DNA from: Enterobacter chengduensis | GTDB lineage: Bacteria; Pseudomonadota; Gammaproteobacteria; Enterobacterales; Enterobacteriaceae | Direction of reading: 5' to 3' | Length of the DNA: 64,000 nt | NCBI RefSeq assembly: GCF_001984825.2 | Contig: NZ_CP043318.1 | Location: 2,232,001-2,296,000 of the forward strand | Shown here: positions 38,186-49,126 of the stretch, piece after piece | Layout of the letters: each line of letters opens with the position of its first letter | How positions within the stretch are numbered: the stretch's first letter is position 1 | Translations under genes and position numbers: made by a program | Notes under the pieces: generated by a model | Databases searched by the model: none | The model's input: only the letters and a program-made list of their open reading frames with translations | Told to the model about the DNA's origin: nothing

Positions 38186-39361
38186 TTAAAGCTTATTGAA
38201 AACGCGCGCCAGGCGCCCGGTGCCGCTTACGCTAACCGGAGACTCATTGGCTGCAACGAATGCTGACTCACCGGGCTTAAGCACCAGACGCTGTTCGCCT
38301 TTGTGCAGCGTCGCTTCGTCTTCCACGCAGAACAGGATCGCCGCGCTCTCCTGAGCCACCGAGGTTTCAGCGCGGCTCAGATCGTGCAGGGAGAAGGCAA
38401 AATCCTCAACCGGGATCGGGAAGTCCAGCTCTGCGCCGTTTTTCACCGGCTGCGTCAGCAGCTCTGCGGCAGGTTTCGCCACGAACTTCACGTTGGCAAC
38501 CAGCTCGGGAATGTCGATGTATTTTGGCGTCAGCCCCGCGCGCAGCACGTTATCGGAGTTGGCCATCACCTCCAGCGCCACGCCCTGCAGATAGGCGTGC
38601 GGGGTTTCCGCGAACAGGAACATCGCTTCGCCCGGGTTCAGCTTCACCACGTTCAGCAGCAGAGGAGAGAACAGGCCGCTGTCGTCCGGGTAGAACTCGG
38701 AAATCAGGCGGATGGTCTCCCACGGTTCACCGTGCTGGCTGTTCAGGGCCGCTTTCAGCACCGCCAGCGCGTGGGATTTTTCTTCACCCTGCATATTCAG
38801 CAGGCTGGCAAACAGCTGGCTCAGCGCGTCGGCGTTCGGGTTTTCGAGGAAATGCGCGATAGCGTTATGGGCACCCGCGACCGGCTGCAGCAGGGAGATA
38901 ATCTCTGAAAACTCGCGGAACGCGTTCATCGCCAGGAACGGCGTCAACGCGAACACCAGCTCCGGCTTGTGGTTAGGATCTTTGTAGTTACGCTCGGCGG
39001 CGTCTAGCGGAATACCTGCCGCGTTCTCTTTCGCAAAGCCGATTTCAGACGCTTTCTTGTTCGGGTGAACCTGGATGGAGAGCGGCTGGTCGGCGCACAG
39101 TACCTTAAACAGGAACGGCAGTTCACCAAAGCGTTGAGCCACCTTGTCGCCCAGCAGCGCGGCCTTATCGGCGTCGATGACGTCACGCAGGCTGCGTACC
39201 TGGCCGCTGGCGTCTTCAATTTTTGAGCTGCTCTTCGGGTGCGCCCCCATCCACAGTTCTGCCATCGGCAGGTTGTTCGGGTTCGCGATACCGTAGAGAT
39301 CCGTTAACGCAGTTTTACTTCCCCAGGCGTAGTTTTGCACTGAGTTAATGAGTTTTTGCAT
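38186..39361 (-). CDS. manA: Mannose-6-phosphate isomerase
   Basis: Zinc-dependent type I phosphomannose isomerase interconverting mannose-6-P and fructose-6-P, needed for mannose use and GDP-mannose supply. The start MQKLINSVQNYAWGSKTAL, the zinc/active-site segments PLSIQVHPNK and HKPELVFAL and the signature RAGLTPKYIDIPELV are intact. I start at ATG 39361 (391 aa, the E. coli length), with AGGG upstream; the 39379 ATG adds six residues. Confidence 0.97.
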   Translation of the reverse strand: MQKLINSVQNYAWGSKTALTDLYGIANPNNLPMAELWMGAHPKSSSKIEDASGQVRSLRDVIDADKAALLGDKVAQRFGELPFLFKVLCADQPLSIQVHPNKKASEIGFAKENAAGIPLDAAERNYKDPNHKPELVFALTPFLAMNAFREFSEIISLLQPVAGAHNAIAHFLENPNADALSQLFASLLNMQGEEKSHALAVLKAALNSQHGEPWETIRLISEFYPDDSGLFSPLLLNVVKLNPGEAMFLFAETPHAYLQGVALEVMANSDNVLRAGLTPKYIDIPELVANVKFVAKPAAELLTQPVKNGAELDFPIPVEDFAFSLHDLSRAETSVAQESAAILFCVEDEATLHKGEQRLVLKPGESAFVAANESPVSVSGTGRLARVFNKL

Positions 39362-39560
39362 TATCAAGCCCTGATTCAAATGTGGAATTAACTCCGCGTA
39401 TTAAAGCAATAAACCACATGGAAGTAACCTGTGGATGTAAAAAGTCGTACTAGTCTCAGTTTTTGTTAAAAAATTGTGTAGGATAAGCTGACTCGCTTTT
39501 AAGCCGGGCAGCGGAACATCTGCCCTGAATAATCAGACCGAAGCAGTAAGTGAGAGAACA

Positions 39561-41207
<1,647 letters not shown>

Positions 41208-41218
41208 TTCTGTAAATT

Positions 41219-41247
41219 GCCGGGTAAGGCGAAGCCGCCACCCGGCA
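41219..41247. repeat. REP element between fumA and fumC
   Basis: The palindrome GCCGGGTAAGGCGAAGCC-GCCACCCGGC lies between the fumA stop and fumC, as a single REP unit. Confidence 0.8.
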
Positions 41248-41348
41248 TCAAAAAGAGCGCACAAAGCGCCATATCGTTTCTCAGAAGTCATTAATACTTA
41301 TCCTTTAAGCACGTGAGCAATCCCGCTTTTGTTATCAAGGAGAAAGTC

Positions 41349-42743
41349 ATGACAACGGTACGCCATGAGAAAGACTCGATGGGCGCCATCGACGTCCCGG
41401 CCGACAAGCTATGGGGCGCGCAAACCCAGCGTTCGCTGGAACATTTTCGTATCTCGACTGAAAAAATGCCGGTCTCGCTGATTCAGGCGCTGGCGCTCAC
41501 CAAACGCGCCGCCGCGAAAGTGAATCAGGATTTAGGCCTGCTGGCGGCGGACAAAGCGACCGCCATCATTAACGCCGCCGACGAAGTGCTGGCGGGCAAG
41601 CATCCCGATGAATTCCCCCTCGCCATCTGGCAGACCGGGTCCGGCACCCAAAGCAACATGAACATGAATGAAGTGCTGGCGAACCGGGCAAGCGAGCTGC
41701 TGGGCGGCGTGCGCGGCATGGAGCGTAAGATCCACCCGAACGATGACGTTAACAAAAGCCAGAGCTCCAACGACGTCTTCCCCACGGCGATGCACGTGGC
41801 GGCGGTGATTGCTGTCCGCGAGCAGCTTATCCCGCAGCTCAACGTGCTCAAATCCACGCTCAACGATAAGGCGCAGGCCTTCCGCGACATCGTCAAAATT
41901 GGCCGTACGCACCTGCAGGACGCCACGCCGCTCACCCTTGGCCAGGAGATTTCCGGCTGGGTGGCGATGCTGGAACATAACCTGAAGCATATTGAGTACA
42001 GCCTGCCGCACCTGGCGGAGCTGGCGCTCGGCGGCACGGCGGTCGGGACCGGGTTAAACACCCATCCGGAATACGCGGTGCGCGTGGCGCAGGAGCTGGC
42101 AAACATCACCGGGCAGCCGTTCGTCACCGCGCCCAACAAGTTCGAAGCGCTGGCGACCTGCGATGCGCTGGTCCACGCCCACGGCGCGCTGAAAGGGCTG
42201 GCGGCGTCGCTGATGAAAATTGCCAACGACGTCCGCTGGCTGGCCTCGGGCCCGCGCTGCGGCATCGGTGAAATCAGCATCCCGGAAAACGAGCCAGGCA
42301 GCTCCATCATGCCGGGTAAAGTGAACCCGACCCAGTGCGAAGCCATGACCATGCTCTGCTGTCAGGTACTGGGCAACGACGTGGCCGTCAACCTGGGCGG
42401 GGCGTCCGGCAACTTCGAGCTGAACGTCTATCGCCCGATGGTGATCCACAACGTGCTGCAATCGATTCGTCTGCTGGCGGACGGGATGGAGAGCTTTAAC
42501 GAGCACTGTGCGGTCGGGATTGAGCCAAATCGCGAACGTATCAGCCAGCTGCTTAATGAATCCCTGATGCTGGTGACGGCGCTGAATACCCACATTGGCT
42601 ACGACAAAGCCGCCGAGATCGCCAAAAAAGCGCATAAGGAGGGGCTGACGCTGAAAGCCTCCGCCCTGGCGCTGGGCTATCTGACGGAGGCGGAGTTCGA
42701 CGCCTGGGTGCGCCCCGAGGCAATGGTCGGCAGCCTGAAATAA
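41349..42743 (+). CDS. fumC: Class II fumarase
   Basis: Iron-independent, heat-stable fumarase used under oxidative stress or iron limitation. The superfamily signature [16 protein letters not shown], the [14 protein letters not shown] segment and [16 protein letters not shown] are intact. I start at ATG 41349 (464 aa), with AAGGAG 5 nt upstream; the longer frame from 41313 includes the ribosome site itself. E. coli fumC is SoxS-regulated; no soxbox was recognised here. Confidence 0.97.
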   Translation: MTTVRHEKDSMGAIDVPADKLWGAQTQRSLEHFRISTEKMPVSLIQALALTKRAAAKVNQDLGLLAADKATAIINAADEVLAGKHPDEFPLAIWQTGSGTQSNMNMNEVLANRASELLGGVRGMERKIHPNDDVNKSQSSNDVFPTAMHVAAVIAVREQLIPQLNVLKSTLNDKAQAFRDIVKIGRTHLQDATPLTLGQEISGWVAMLEHNLKHIEYSLPHLAELALGGTAVGTGLNTHPEYAVRVAQELANITGQPFVTAPNKFEALATCDALVHAHGALKGLAASLMKIANDVRWLASGPRCGIGEISIPENEPGSSIMPGKVNPTQCEAMTMLCCQVLGNDVAVNLGGASGNFELNVYRPMVIHNVLQSIRLLADGMESFNEHCAVGIEPNRERISQLLNESLMLVTALNTHIGYDKAAEIAKKAHKEGLTLKASALALGYLTEAEFDAWVRPEAMVGSLK

Positions 42744-43673
42744 TCAACCCGCCACGTACAGGTGCAGCCGCGGGATAATCAGCTGCAGCGGCTGCGCCTG
42801 AGGTCGGTAACGGTGCTGGACATTGTCCGCATCATAATTCAGCAACTCACCAATATCCGGCACGATGGCCCCCCGATCGGCATCATAAAGCGCAATCAGC
42901 GGCGTCGGGCAGGCATACTGCACCTGCTTTTGCTGGCCGGAATACCAGACGCGGGCGATAGGCTGCACCTTCACCGGGCGCTTTATCTTGAGGCGCGCGT
43001 CCGCCGGCAGCGAGGCGATGCTGTGGTACTCCTGCTCGAGGCGCTCGATCCACTGTTCACGCGACCACGGTGCAACGGTGCGCGGCGTCTTCAGGCTCTT
43101 TTCCAGCTGGGCCAAAATCTCATCCCGGGTGAAATTTTTAATGATGTGCTTATTCGCCCAGCCGAAGCGCAGCGTGGCGGGGTGACGCAGCACCGTCAGC
43201 GTGCGATAGGCATTGAGGGTAATCAGCCCCGGAAGCTGACGGTGCACCCATTCAAACCGGGCGGCAGGGGGGAGGCCGGACTCTTCGGTAACGATCTTTT
43301 CAAATGCCGCTTTCAGGGTGTTGATGCGGGTGATGTGTGTTTCCAGCGCCTCGCGCGCGGCCGCATCGGTTTGCAGGCAGATCACGCCAGGCAACCGCAC
43401 GGCCGCCTTGCTGCTGCGGTTTTCTGACTGCTGCTGGATAAACAGGTGACGATAGTGTTTCAGCGCCAGCTCAAGGGCGGCGCTGCCGATGTGCTGTTTC
43501 ACCTCGATGGCGTCCAGCGGGTCGTGCTCGGCCCCTTTGGCCACGTCGGGCAGGGTAAAGACGCGTGCGGCCAGCAGTCTGCAGGTCTGCAAACGTTCGG
43601 TCAGGGTCAGCAGCTCGTGTTCTATTTCCCGAAACGTGCTGTTCAGCCGTTCGAGGAGATCGTAGGTCGCCAT
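42744..43673 (-). CDS. tus: Replication termination protein Tus
   Basis: Tus binds Ter sites and blocks replication forks arriving from one side. The 309-aa product (from [11 protein letters not shown], the E. coli length) contains the DNA-binding core [24 protein letters not shown]...[12 protein letters not shown] and the C-terminal [41 protein letters not shown]. It is convergent with and abuts fumC. A Ter site lies just upstream, as in E. coli, where Tus represses itself by binding TerB. Confidence 0.96.
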   Translation of the reverse strand: MATYDLLERLNSTFREIEHELLTLTERLQTCRLLAARVFTLPDVAKGAEHDPLDAIEVKQHIGSAALELALKHYRHLFIQQQSENRSSKAAVRLPGVICLQTDAAAREALETHITRINTLKAAFEKIVTEESGLPPAARFEWVHRQLPGLITLNAYRTLTVLRHPATLRFGWANKHIIKNFTRDEILAQLEKSLKTPRTVAPWSREQWIERLEQEYHSIASLPADARLKIKRPVKVQPIARVWYSGQQKQVQYACPTPLIALYDADRGAIVPDIGELLNYDADNVQHRYRPQAQPLQLIIPRLHLYVAG

Positions 43674-43682
43674 AGGCACTCT

Positions 43683-43704
43683 CATTAGTTACAACATACT
43701 TATC
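43683..43704 (-). other. Ter site (TerB-like) at the tus promoter
   Basis: Read on the minus strand, GATAAGTATGTTGTAACTAA matches the core of E. coli TerB (AAGTATGTTGTAACTAA). It lies 10 bp upstream of the tus start. It serves as a polar fork trap and a tus autorepression site. Confidence 0.92.
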
Positions 43705-43746
43705 ATATAGCACAGCACGCCGGGTCAGGCCAGCGTGCGGTTGAGG

Positions 43747-45045
43747 TCAGACAGGAACGGGAAGGGCGACGTTATGGTACACCGGCCAGCTAAAGCAGAA
43801 GCGCGCGCCGCCGAGCTCGCTCTCTTCGCAATGCACCGTGCCGCCCATGGCCTGCGCGATAGAGTAGACGATGGCCAGCCCCAGGCCGCATCCGCCGGTG
43901 GCGCGATCGCGGCTGGGGTCGAGGCGCACAAACGGTTCAAACACGGTTTCTCGCGCTTCCGGGGCGATACCCGGTCCGTCATCTTCCACCGTCAGGCTGG
44001 CCTGATTGCCCTGCAGATCCAGGCCAATCTGTAGCGTACTTTCGCTATAGCGCATGGCGTTGTTCATCAGGTTATCGAGCACGCGCTCCATCAGGCGCAT
44101 ATCGAGCGCGCCGTACTCCCCCGGCGTGACGCGCGTCAACAGCGTGCGCTGCGGGTTCACGCTTTGAACGTCATCGATGTGGGTTTGCAGCCAGGCGGGC
44201 AGGTCCGGCGTGCTGAGGTTAAGCTCGTTTTGCGGACGATCGAGGCGCGCATAGGTCAGCAGCTCTTCAATCAGCGCTTCAAGCTGGCCAATATCGCGGT
44301 TAAGCGCCTGAGACTCGGCTTCCGTCAGATTCTCGCTCATCTCCAGACGATAGCGCAGGCGAACCAGCGGCGTGCGCAGCTCGTGCGCAATCCCGTCGAT
44401 CAGCTGCTTCTTGCTGGCGATAAGGGCATTGATGTTATCGGCCATCTGGTTAAAGGCCACCCCAAGACGTTCAAAGCTGGAACCGCTGTCGAAGTGAATC
44501 CGTTCGGTAAAGTGCCCCTCGCCAAAACGCTGCGCGGCGGATTCCAGCTTGAGCATGTCCTGCCAGTGTGGGCGCATCCAGATAAAGACCGGAAACGCGA
44601 GCGAAATGGCGATAAACGCCATCAGCGCCATGTCCAGCAGACGCATCTGGTGCAGATAGTAGAGATAGGGCACCGGCCCGACGGCCAGCACGTAATGGCT
44701 GCGCGGAATACGCTGAATAAAGGTGTATTTCTCATCCAGCGCGACGATGTCCCCGTCGCGCAGGCGCTGCATGGCGGGCGCGTCCAGCTCGAAATCTTTC
44801 AACGGCTCAATGCGTAAATCGAATGACAGATTGAGATCCAGCTCTTTCAGGGTTTTCGCCCAGTCGTGTGGCGGGATCTCTCTCAGCTCGCTGCGCATCA
44901 GATAGAGCGAGCTTTTCATCAGATCGTCCAGAGACTGCCTGCCCGCACGTTCGGCGGTAAATTTATAGACCAGCCCGACCAGCATGGTCATAACCAGGAA
45001 GCAGACAAACAGTAAAAGATAAAACTGCACAAACAGCTTTTTCAT
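43747..45045 (-). CDS. rstB: Sensor histidine kinase RstB
   Basis: Inner-membrane sensor of the RstAB two-component system. Two transmembrane helices flank a periplasmic domain of about 110 residues; a HAMP domain follows, then DGIAHELRTPLVRLRYRLEM with the phosphorylated histidine, the N-box NLMNNAMRYS and the G-boxes EDDGPGIAPEA and GGCGLGLAIV. Length (432 aa) is one short of E. coli RstB. Unlike in E. coli, it does not directly follow rstA; a 575-bp gap with a small ORF and a hairpin intervenes. Confidence 0.95.
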   Translation of the reverse strand: MKKLFVQFYLLLFVCFLVMTMLVGLVYKFTAERAGRQSLDDLMKSSLYLMRSELREIPPHDWAKTLKELDLNLSFDLRIEPLKDFELDAPAMQRLRDGDIVALDEKYTFIQRIPRSHYVLAVGPVPYLYYLHQMRLLDMALMAFIAISLAFPVFIWMRPHWQDMLKLESAAQRFGEGHFTERIHFDSGSSFERLGVAFNQMADNINALIASKKQLIDGIAHELRTPLVRLRYRLEMSENLTEAESQALNRDIGQLEALIEELLTYARLDRPQNELNLSTPDLPAWLQTHIDDVQSVNPQRTLLTRVTPGEYGALDMRLMERVLDNLMNNAMRYSESTLQIGLDLQGNQASLTVEDDGPGIAPEARETVFEPFVRLDPSRDRATGGCGLGLAIVYSIAQAMGGTVHCEESELGGARFCFSWPVYHNVALPVPV

Positions 45046-45120
45046 TCCATCTCACCGGAAAAACGCGATAAGGAGAATATACATGAAAAAAGCACGGTGT
45101 TTTCATGTCTGTGGCGCCTG

Positions 45121-45381
45121 TTACACTGCGTGTGCGTTTCTTTTGACCTTGGCGATGAGTTCTTCCGTTAGGGCCAGGCCTTCCGCAATGTGCGTATCAA
45201 TCACATCCGTACCGAAGTCCCTGATTAAGTCCAGGAGCATTTCGTAAGACTGAATGAGTTCCAGCAGGTCAAAGAGCGCTTTTTGATCGGCGCGTGAGGG
45301 GGTGGAGTGGCTAAGTGCTATCTGATTAACAATCCATTCAAGATTGGTTTTGATGATTTCTACTTCATGGTAGCTATACAT
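45121..45381 (-). CDS. Small hypothetical protein between rstA and rstB
   Basis: An 86-aa, mostly helical, acidic protein (MYSYHEVEIIKTNLEWIVNQIALSHSTPSRADQKALFDLLELIQSYEMLLDLIRDFGTDVIDTHIAEGL...) that I do not recognise. It lacks a signal peptide or membrane helix. No good Shine-Dalgarno precedes the ATG. The codon use looks less GC-rich than its neighbours. It lies within what is the rstAB operon in E. coli, in the same orientation. Confidence 0.65.
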   Translation of the reverse strand: MYSYHEVEIIKTNLEWIVNQIALSHSTPSRADQKALFDLLELIQSYEMLLDLIRDFGTDVIDTHIAEGLALTEELIAKVKRNAHAV

Positions 45382-45556
45382 ATTTCATGGGCTTAAATCC
45401 TCACTTCAACATTTTATGGGAAGGAATGTGTGGGACAGGTTTGGGCGGGTAGCTGGGCCCGGAGTGGTCTAAAAGAAGAGAAATATGAATGTTAATTATG
45501 GATTAGTTTGCGCGCTTAGCAAGATAATTGTTGCGCAAACGTAAAAATAAACGCGT

Positions 45557-45591
45557 GAAATGAAGGCATCGCTGAGTAATGCCTTCATTTC
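45557..45591 (-). terminator. Perfect hairpin after rstA
   Basis: A 13-bp perfect inverted repeat (GAAATGAAGGCAT/ATGCCTTCATTTC) with a 9-nt loop starts 30 bp beyond the rstA stop. On the minus strand it is followed by a T-rich stretch (TTTATTTTTAC) after a few bases. It probably ends rstA transcription, implying rstB has its own promoter. Confidence 0.75.
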
Positions 45592-45620
45592 GTGCTTGTT
45601 CGGCTAGCCTGAGAGAGAAA

Positions 45621-46337
45621 TCAGGTTTCCCAGGCGTGCGGGGCAAACAGATACCCCTTGTTACGCACGGTTTTAATGCGGTAGGGCTCGGTGGCGTTAT
45701 CCTGCAGCTTTTTGCGCAGGCGCGAGATCGCCACGTCAACGCTGCGGTCCATACCGTCATAGCTCACGCCGCGCAGGTTTTTCAGCAGCGCGTCGCGGTC
45801 CATGATTTGCCCGGCATGGGTGGCAAGTTCCCACAGCAGATCAAAATCGGCGGTGGAGAGGGCGATAAGCTCGCCCGAGAGCAGCACCTGGCGGTTAATG
45901 GGGTCAATAGACAGCGTACCGAAGCGCATCGCCTTGTGCGGCGTCAGCGACGGCGCGGGCGCTTCGCGTTCGATGGTGGCGTGCTGGCGCAAATGCAGGC
46001 GCAGGCGCGCAAGCAGGACGGCAGGCGGCGTGGTTTTCAGAATGTAGTCATTGGCACCCATCTCCAGCGACAGGATGTGGTTCATATCGCTGTCCAGCGA
46101 GGTGAGCAGGACGATAGGGCCCTCCCACCGGGCGCGCAGGTCGCGGCAGAGCGTCATGCCGTCTTTGCCTGGCAGCATGATATCCAGCAGCACCAGATCC
46201 GGGTTTTCACGGACGACGACCTCTTCGGCACGATCGCCGCGAGGCTCAACGATGACGTCCATATCGTGTTTACCCAGATAGGCGGCGATCAGCTGTCCGA
46301 CTTCGGGTTCGTCTTCAACATAAACAATCTTATTCAT
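45621..46337 (-). CDS. rstA: Response regulator RstA
   Basis: OmpR-family response regulator of RstAB, linked to acid and iron responses. The receiver domain contains the phospho-acceptor aspartate in LVLLDIMLPGKDG and the lysine in YILKTTPPAVL; the winged helix ends with KTVRNKGYLFAPHAWE. I start at ATG 46337 (MNKIVYVEDEPEVG, 238 aa). The longer ATG at 46373 would lie upstream of the expected transcription start, next to a -10 hexamer, so it is unlikely. Confidence 0.95.
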   Translation of the reverse strand: MNKIVYVEDEPEVGQLIAAYLGKHDMDVIVEPRGDRAEEVVVRENPDLVLLDIMLPGKDGMTLCRDLRARWEGPIVLLTSLDSDMNHILSLEMGANDYILKTTPPAVLLARLRLHLRQHATIEREAPAPSLTPHKAMRFGTLSIDPINRQVLLSGELIALSTADFDLLWELATHAGQIMDRDALLKNLRGVSYDGMDRSVDVAISRLRKKLQDNATEPYRIKTVRNKGYLFAPHAWET

Positions 46338-46364
46338 ACAGCGTCTGTTTTCGTGAAAAAAGCC

Positions 46365-46399
46365 AACATACACCGCGAAACCTTAACCTTCCATTAATC
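46365..46399 (-). promoter_or_regulatory. PhoP-box promoter of rstA
   Basis: On the minus strand GATTAA-N5-GGTTAA (46399-46383) is followed after 12 nt by TATGTT (46370-46365). The spacing equals that of the slyB PhoP promoter in this window. rstA is a PhoP target in E. coli and Salmonella. Half-sites diverge from GTTTA, so the call is moderate. Confidence 0.6.
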
Positions 46400-46465
46400 T
46401 TTCTAAATTAACCCCGGTTCCGTTATTCTGGCCCATATTGTGAGTCGATTGTTATAGGGAAAAGT

Positions 46466-46801
46466 ATGGGGCTGATGATCAAAGCCGCGCTGGGCGCGCT
46501 GGTGGTATTGCTGATTGGCATTCTGGCAAAAACGAAAAATTACTACATTGCCGGGCTGATCCCACTTTTCCCGACCTTCGCGCTGATTGCTCACTATATT
46601 GTGGCTTCCGAGCGGGGCACGGAAGCGTTGCGCACGACCATCGTGTTCGGCATGTGGTCTATTATTCCGTATTTTCTCTACCTGCTTTCGCTGTGGTATT
46701 TCACCGGTTTTCTGCGTCTTCCCCTGGCGCTGGGCGGGGCGGTGGTCTGCTGGGGACTCAGCGCCTGGGTGTTAATTTTCTTCTGGAGCCGCTTCCACTA
46801 G
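46466..46801 (+). CDS. ydgC: YdgC, GlpM-family inner-membrane protein
   Basis: A 111-aa protein with about four hydrophobic helices (MGLMIKAALGALVVLLIGILAKTKNYYIAGLIPLFPTFALIAHYIV...), matching E. coli YdgC in length and sequence. The P. aeruginosa relative GlpM is linked to alginate production; the function here is unknown. Its last 4 nt overlap the end of convergent folM. Confidence 0.9.
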   Translation: MGLMIKAALGALVVLLIGILAKTKNYYIAGLIPLFPTFALIAHYIVASERGTEALRTTIVFGMWSIIPYFLYLLSLWYFTGFLRLPLALGGAVVCWGLSAWVLIFFWSRFH

Positions 46802-47520
46802 CGCAGCGGCCGGCCGCCGTCCACGGCAAAGGTTCTGCCGGTGACGTAGCAGCTGGTGAGCAGGTAATCCACAAGGTCGATGATCTCTTTCTCGCCCGGG
46901 GCGATTTTCATCAGCGACTTATTCAGCGCCTGCTGGCGATACTCCGCATCATCGTTTTCGTTAAACAAAATCATCGCCGGGGCGATGGCGTTCACCTTCA
47001 CCTCGGGGGCGAGCTTGCGGGCGAACGAGCGGGTCATATTATCCAGCGCGGCTTTGCTGGCCGCATAGGCAATGTGCTTGTCGCTGCCGCGCTCCACCAC
47101 ATAGTCGGTGAAATGAATGATATCGCCCGCAGCATGCCCGTGCCCGCGCAGGAGATCCTGCAGAGCGTGGTTGAGCAAATAAGGGGCATTAACGTGGATC
47201 TGCAACATGGCGGAGAGCGTTTCGCTAAGCGATGTACCGGGCTTTTCGGCCCGCCACGCGCTGGCGTTATGGATCACGGCGCGCAGGCCCGTCGTGGTGG
47301 ATTTCACCTGCTCCGCGAAAGCCTGAATGCCTTCGTCGGTTGAAAAATCAGCCTGAATGCAGACCGCTCCGGCCTTGCGTAACCCTTCAATCGACGGGTA
47401 TTCCGTACGGTAGCTGACGATGACCGGATGGTGAAGGTTGAGAAAGTGATGGGCGAGGGCGAGGCCGATACGGCGGCCTCCACCGGTGATCAGTATGGGG
47501 CGAAGCGGTGCATTTCCCAT
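46798..47520 (-). CDS. folM: Dihydromonapterin reductase FolM
   Basis: Short-chain dehydrogenase that reduces dihydromonapterin to tetrahydromonapterin with NADPH and has weak dihydrofolate reductase activity. The 240-aa product has the cofactor motif PILITGGGRRIGLALA, VIHNASAW, and the catalytic YAASKAALDN. Length equals that of E. coli FolM. It lies between ydgC and ydgI. Confidence 0.95.
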   Translation of the reverse strand: MGNAPLRPILITGGGRRIGLALAHHFLNLHHPVIVSYRTEYPSIEGLRKAGAVCIQADFSTDEGIQAFAEQVKSTTTGLRAVIHNASAWRAEKPGTSLSETLSAMLQIHVNAPYLLNHALQDLLRGHGHAAGDIIHFTDYVVERGSDKHIAYAASKAALDNMTRSFARKLAPEVKVNAIAPAMILFNENDDAEYRQQALNKSLMKIAPGEKEIIDLVDYLLTSCYVTGRTFAVDGGRPLR

Positions 47521-47559
47521 CGTATTCTCCTTTACAGTTCAACAATGGGAAAGCCGATG

Positions 47560-48942
47560 CTATCCCATTAACATCCAGGTTGCCGGTACGGCAGCAACCA
47601 GTAAGAGTCCAATTAGTGCCATTTCACGGCGTTTCAGCGCGTTCTCCAGCTGGTGCGTGCGGCGGGCGTAGATAAACACCAGCAGCCCCGGCGCGTACAG
47701 CACCACCGACAGCAGCAGGTGCATTGGCCCGGAAGCATACAACAACCACAGGCCGTAAATACAGGCTCCGACACCCACGACATAATGCGCCGGACGTGTG
47801 GCAATTTTTAACAGATACGCACCCACTAAGAAATAGGGTACCAGAATCATCTCCGAGGCGATGGTCAGCAGCGTGTTATAGTCTGAACCTGTGAGCCAGA
47901 TCAGCACCAGGCAGATCTGAACGCTGATATTGGTCAGCCAGAGTGAGGCAGACGGTGCGCTGTTTTTGTTTTGGCGCGCAAACAGCCGTGGAAACGCCTT
48001 GTGCGTCGCGGCCAGGAACGGCACTTCAGCCGCCATGATGGTCCAGCTCAGGTACGCTCCGCAGACGGAGATGATGAGACCCGCGGCAATCACCACGTCG
48101 CCCCAAGGGCCGAGCATTTTCACCATCAGGCCTGCCATCGACGGGTTACGCATTTCGGCCAGCTCAGGACGGGCCACCACGCCCAGCGACAGCAGCGTCA
48201 CCAGCAGATAGACGCCAAGCGCCGCCAGGACGGCCAGCAGCGTGGCGCGGCCCACGTCGCGTTTATTGCGGGCGCGGGCAGAAACCACCACCGCGCCTTC
48301 AACACCGATGAATACCCACAGGGTAATCAGCATCGTGTTTTTCACCTGCTCCCAGACGGGAACGCCCAGCGCAACGCCGCTGAAGTCGAGCTTAAATACG
48401 TCCATACGGAACGCAATAAAGGCCAGAACGATAAACAGGCCGAGCGGAACCAGCTTGGCAAGCGTTGCCACCAGGTTGATGCTGGCGGCCGTTTGTACGC
48501 CGCGCAGCACCAGCCAGTGAACGAACCACAGCAACACCGAGGCGCCCACGATAGACTGCCAGGTATTTCCGTCGCCAAACAGGCGCAGCTCCGGCGTGTC
48601 GGTAAAGAAACTGAGTGCTGAGAAGACGATCACCAGATAAGAGACGTTGGCGATAACGGCGCACAGCCAGTATCCCCACGCGGAACAGAAGCCAATCAGC
48701 TCGCCGAAACCTTCACGTGCATAGGTGAAAATGCCGCCGTCCAGATCCGGGCGAATGCGGGTGAGCAGCAGCATGGCGAAGGCCAGCAGCAATATCCCGA
48801 CACCGGTAATGCCCCAGCCAATGATGAGCGCGGAAGGGCTGGCGACGGCCGCCATATTTTGCGGCAAACTGAATACGCCTGCACCCAGCATGGAGCTTAA
48901 AACGAGTGCAGTCAGAGCACTCAGGCCAAGTTTCTTTTCCAT
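47560..48942 (-). CDS. ydgI: YdgI, APC-family basic amino-acid antiporter
   Basis: A 460-aa protein with about 12-13 hydrophobic helices. It begins KLGLSALTALVLSSMLGAGVFSLPQNMAAVASP, the glycine-rich substrate loop of APC antiporters, and includes VFIGVEGAVVVSARA in the sixth helix region. It is annotated as arginine/ornithine antiporter (ArcD-like) in E. coli; the substrate has not been read from sequence. Confidence 0.92.
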   Translation of the reverse strand: MEKKLGLSALTALVLSSMLGAGVFSLPQNMAAVASPSALIIGWGITGVGILLLAFAMLLLTRIRPDLDGGIFTYAREGFGELIGFCSAWGYWLCAVIANVSYLVIVFSALSFFTDTPELRLFGDGNTWQSIVGASVLLWFVHWLVLRGVQTAASINLVATLAKLVPLGLFIVLAFIAFRMDVFKLDFSGVALGVPVWEQVKNTMLITLWVFIGVEGAVVVSARARNKRDVGRATLLAVLAALGVYLLVTLLSLGVVARPELAEMRNPSMAGLMVKMLGPWGDVVIAAGLIISVCGAYLSWTIMAAEVPFLAATHKAFPRLFARQNKNSAPSASLWLTNISVQICLVLIWLTGSDYNTLLTIASEMILVPYFLVGAYLLKIATRPAHYVVGVGACIYGLWLLYASGPMHLLLSVVLYAPGLLVFIYARRTHQLENALKRREMALIGLLLVAAVPATWMLMG

Positions 48943-49086
48943 TGGCTTCCTGTTATGAAAGGTCAGAATCCAGAATAATTATTTCGCTCGGGCGCATAAA
49001 AATGGTGGATTACGCTAAGGCGCGGGATTTTACGGAGTGTAACGAAAGCATGCAATGACGTGTCGCAGAAATTCAAAAAAAGTAAC

Positions 49087-49112
49087 AAAAAAGGCGGCAT
49101 TGCGCCGCCTTT
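49087..49112 (-). terminator. ydgH terminator
   Basis: Stem AAGGCGGC/GCCGCCTT with a 5-nt loop and an A-run on its left (T-run on the minus strand) lies 15 bp beyond the ydgH stop. Confidence 0.88.
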
Positions 49113-49126
49113 CGTAAACGATTTTG

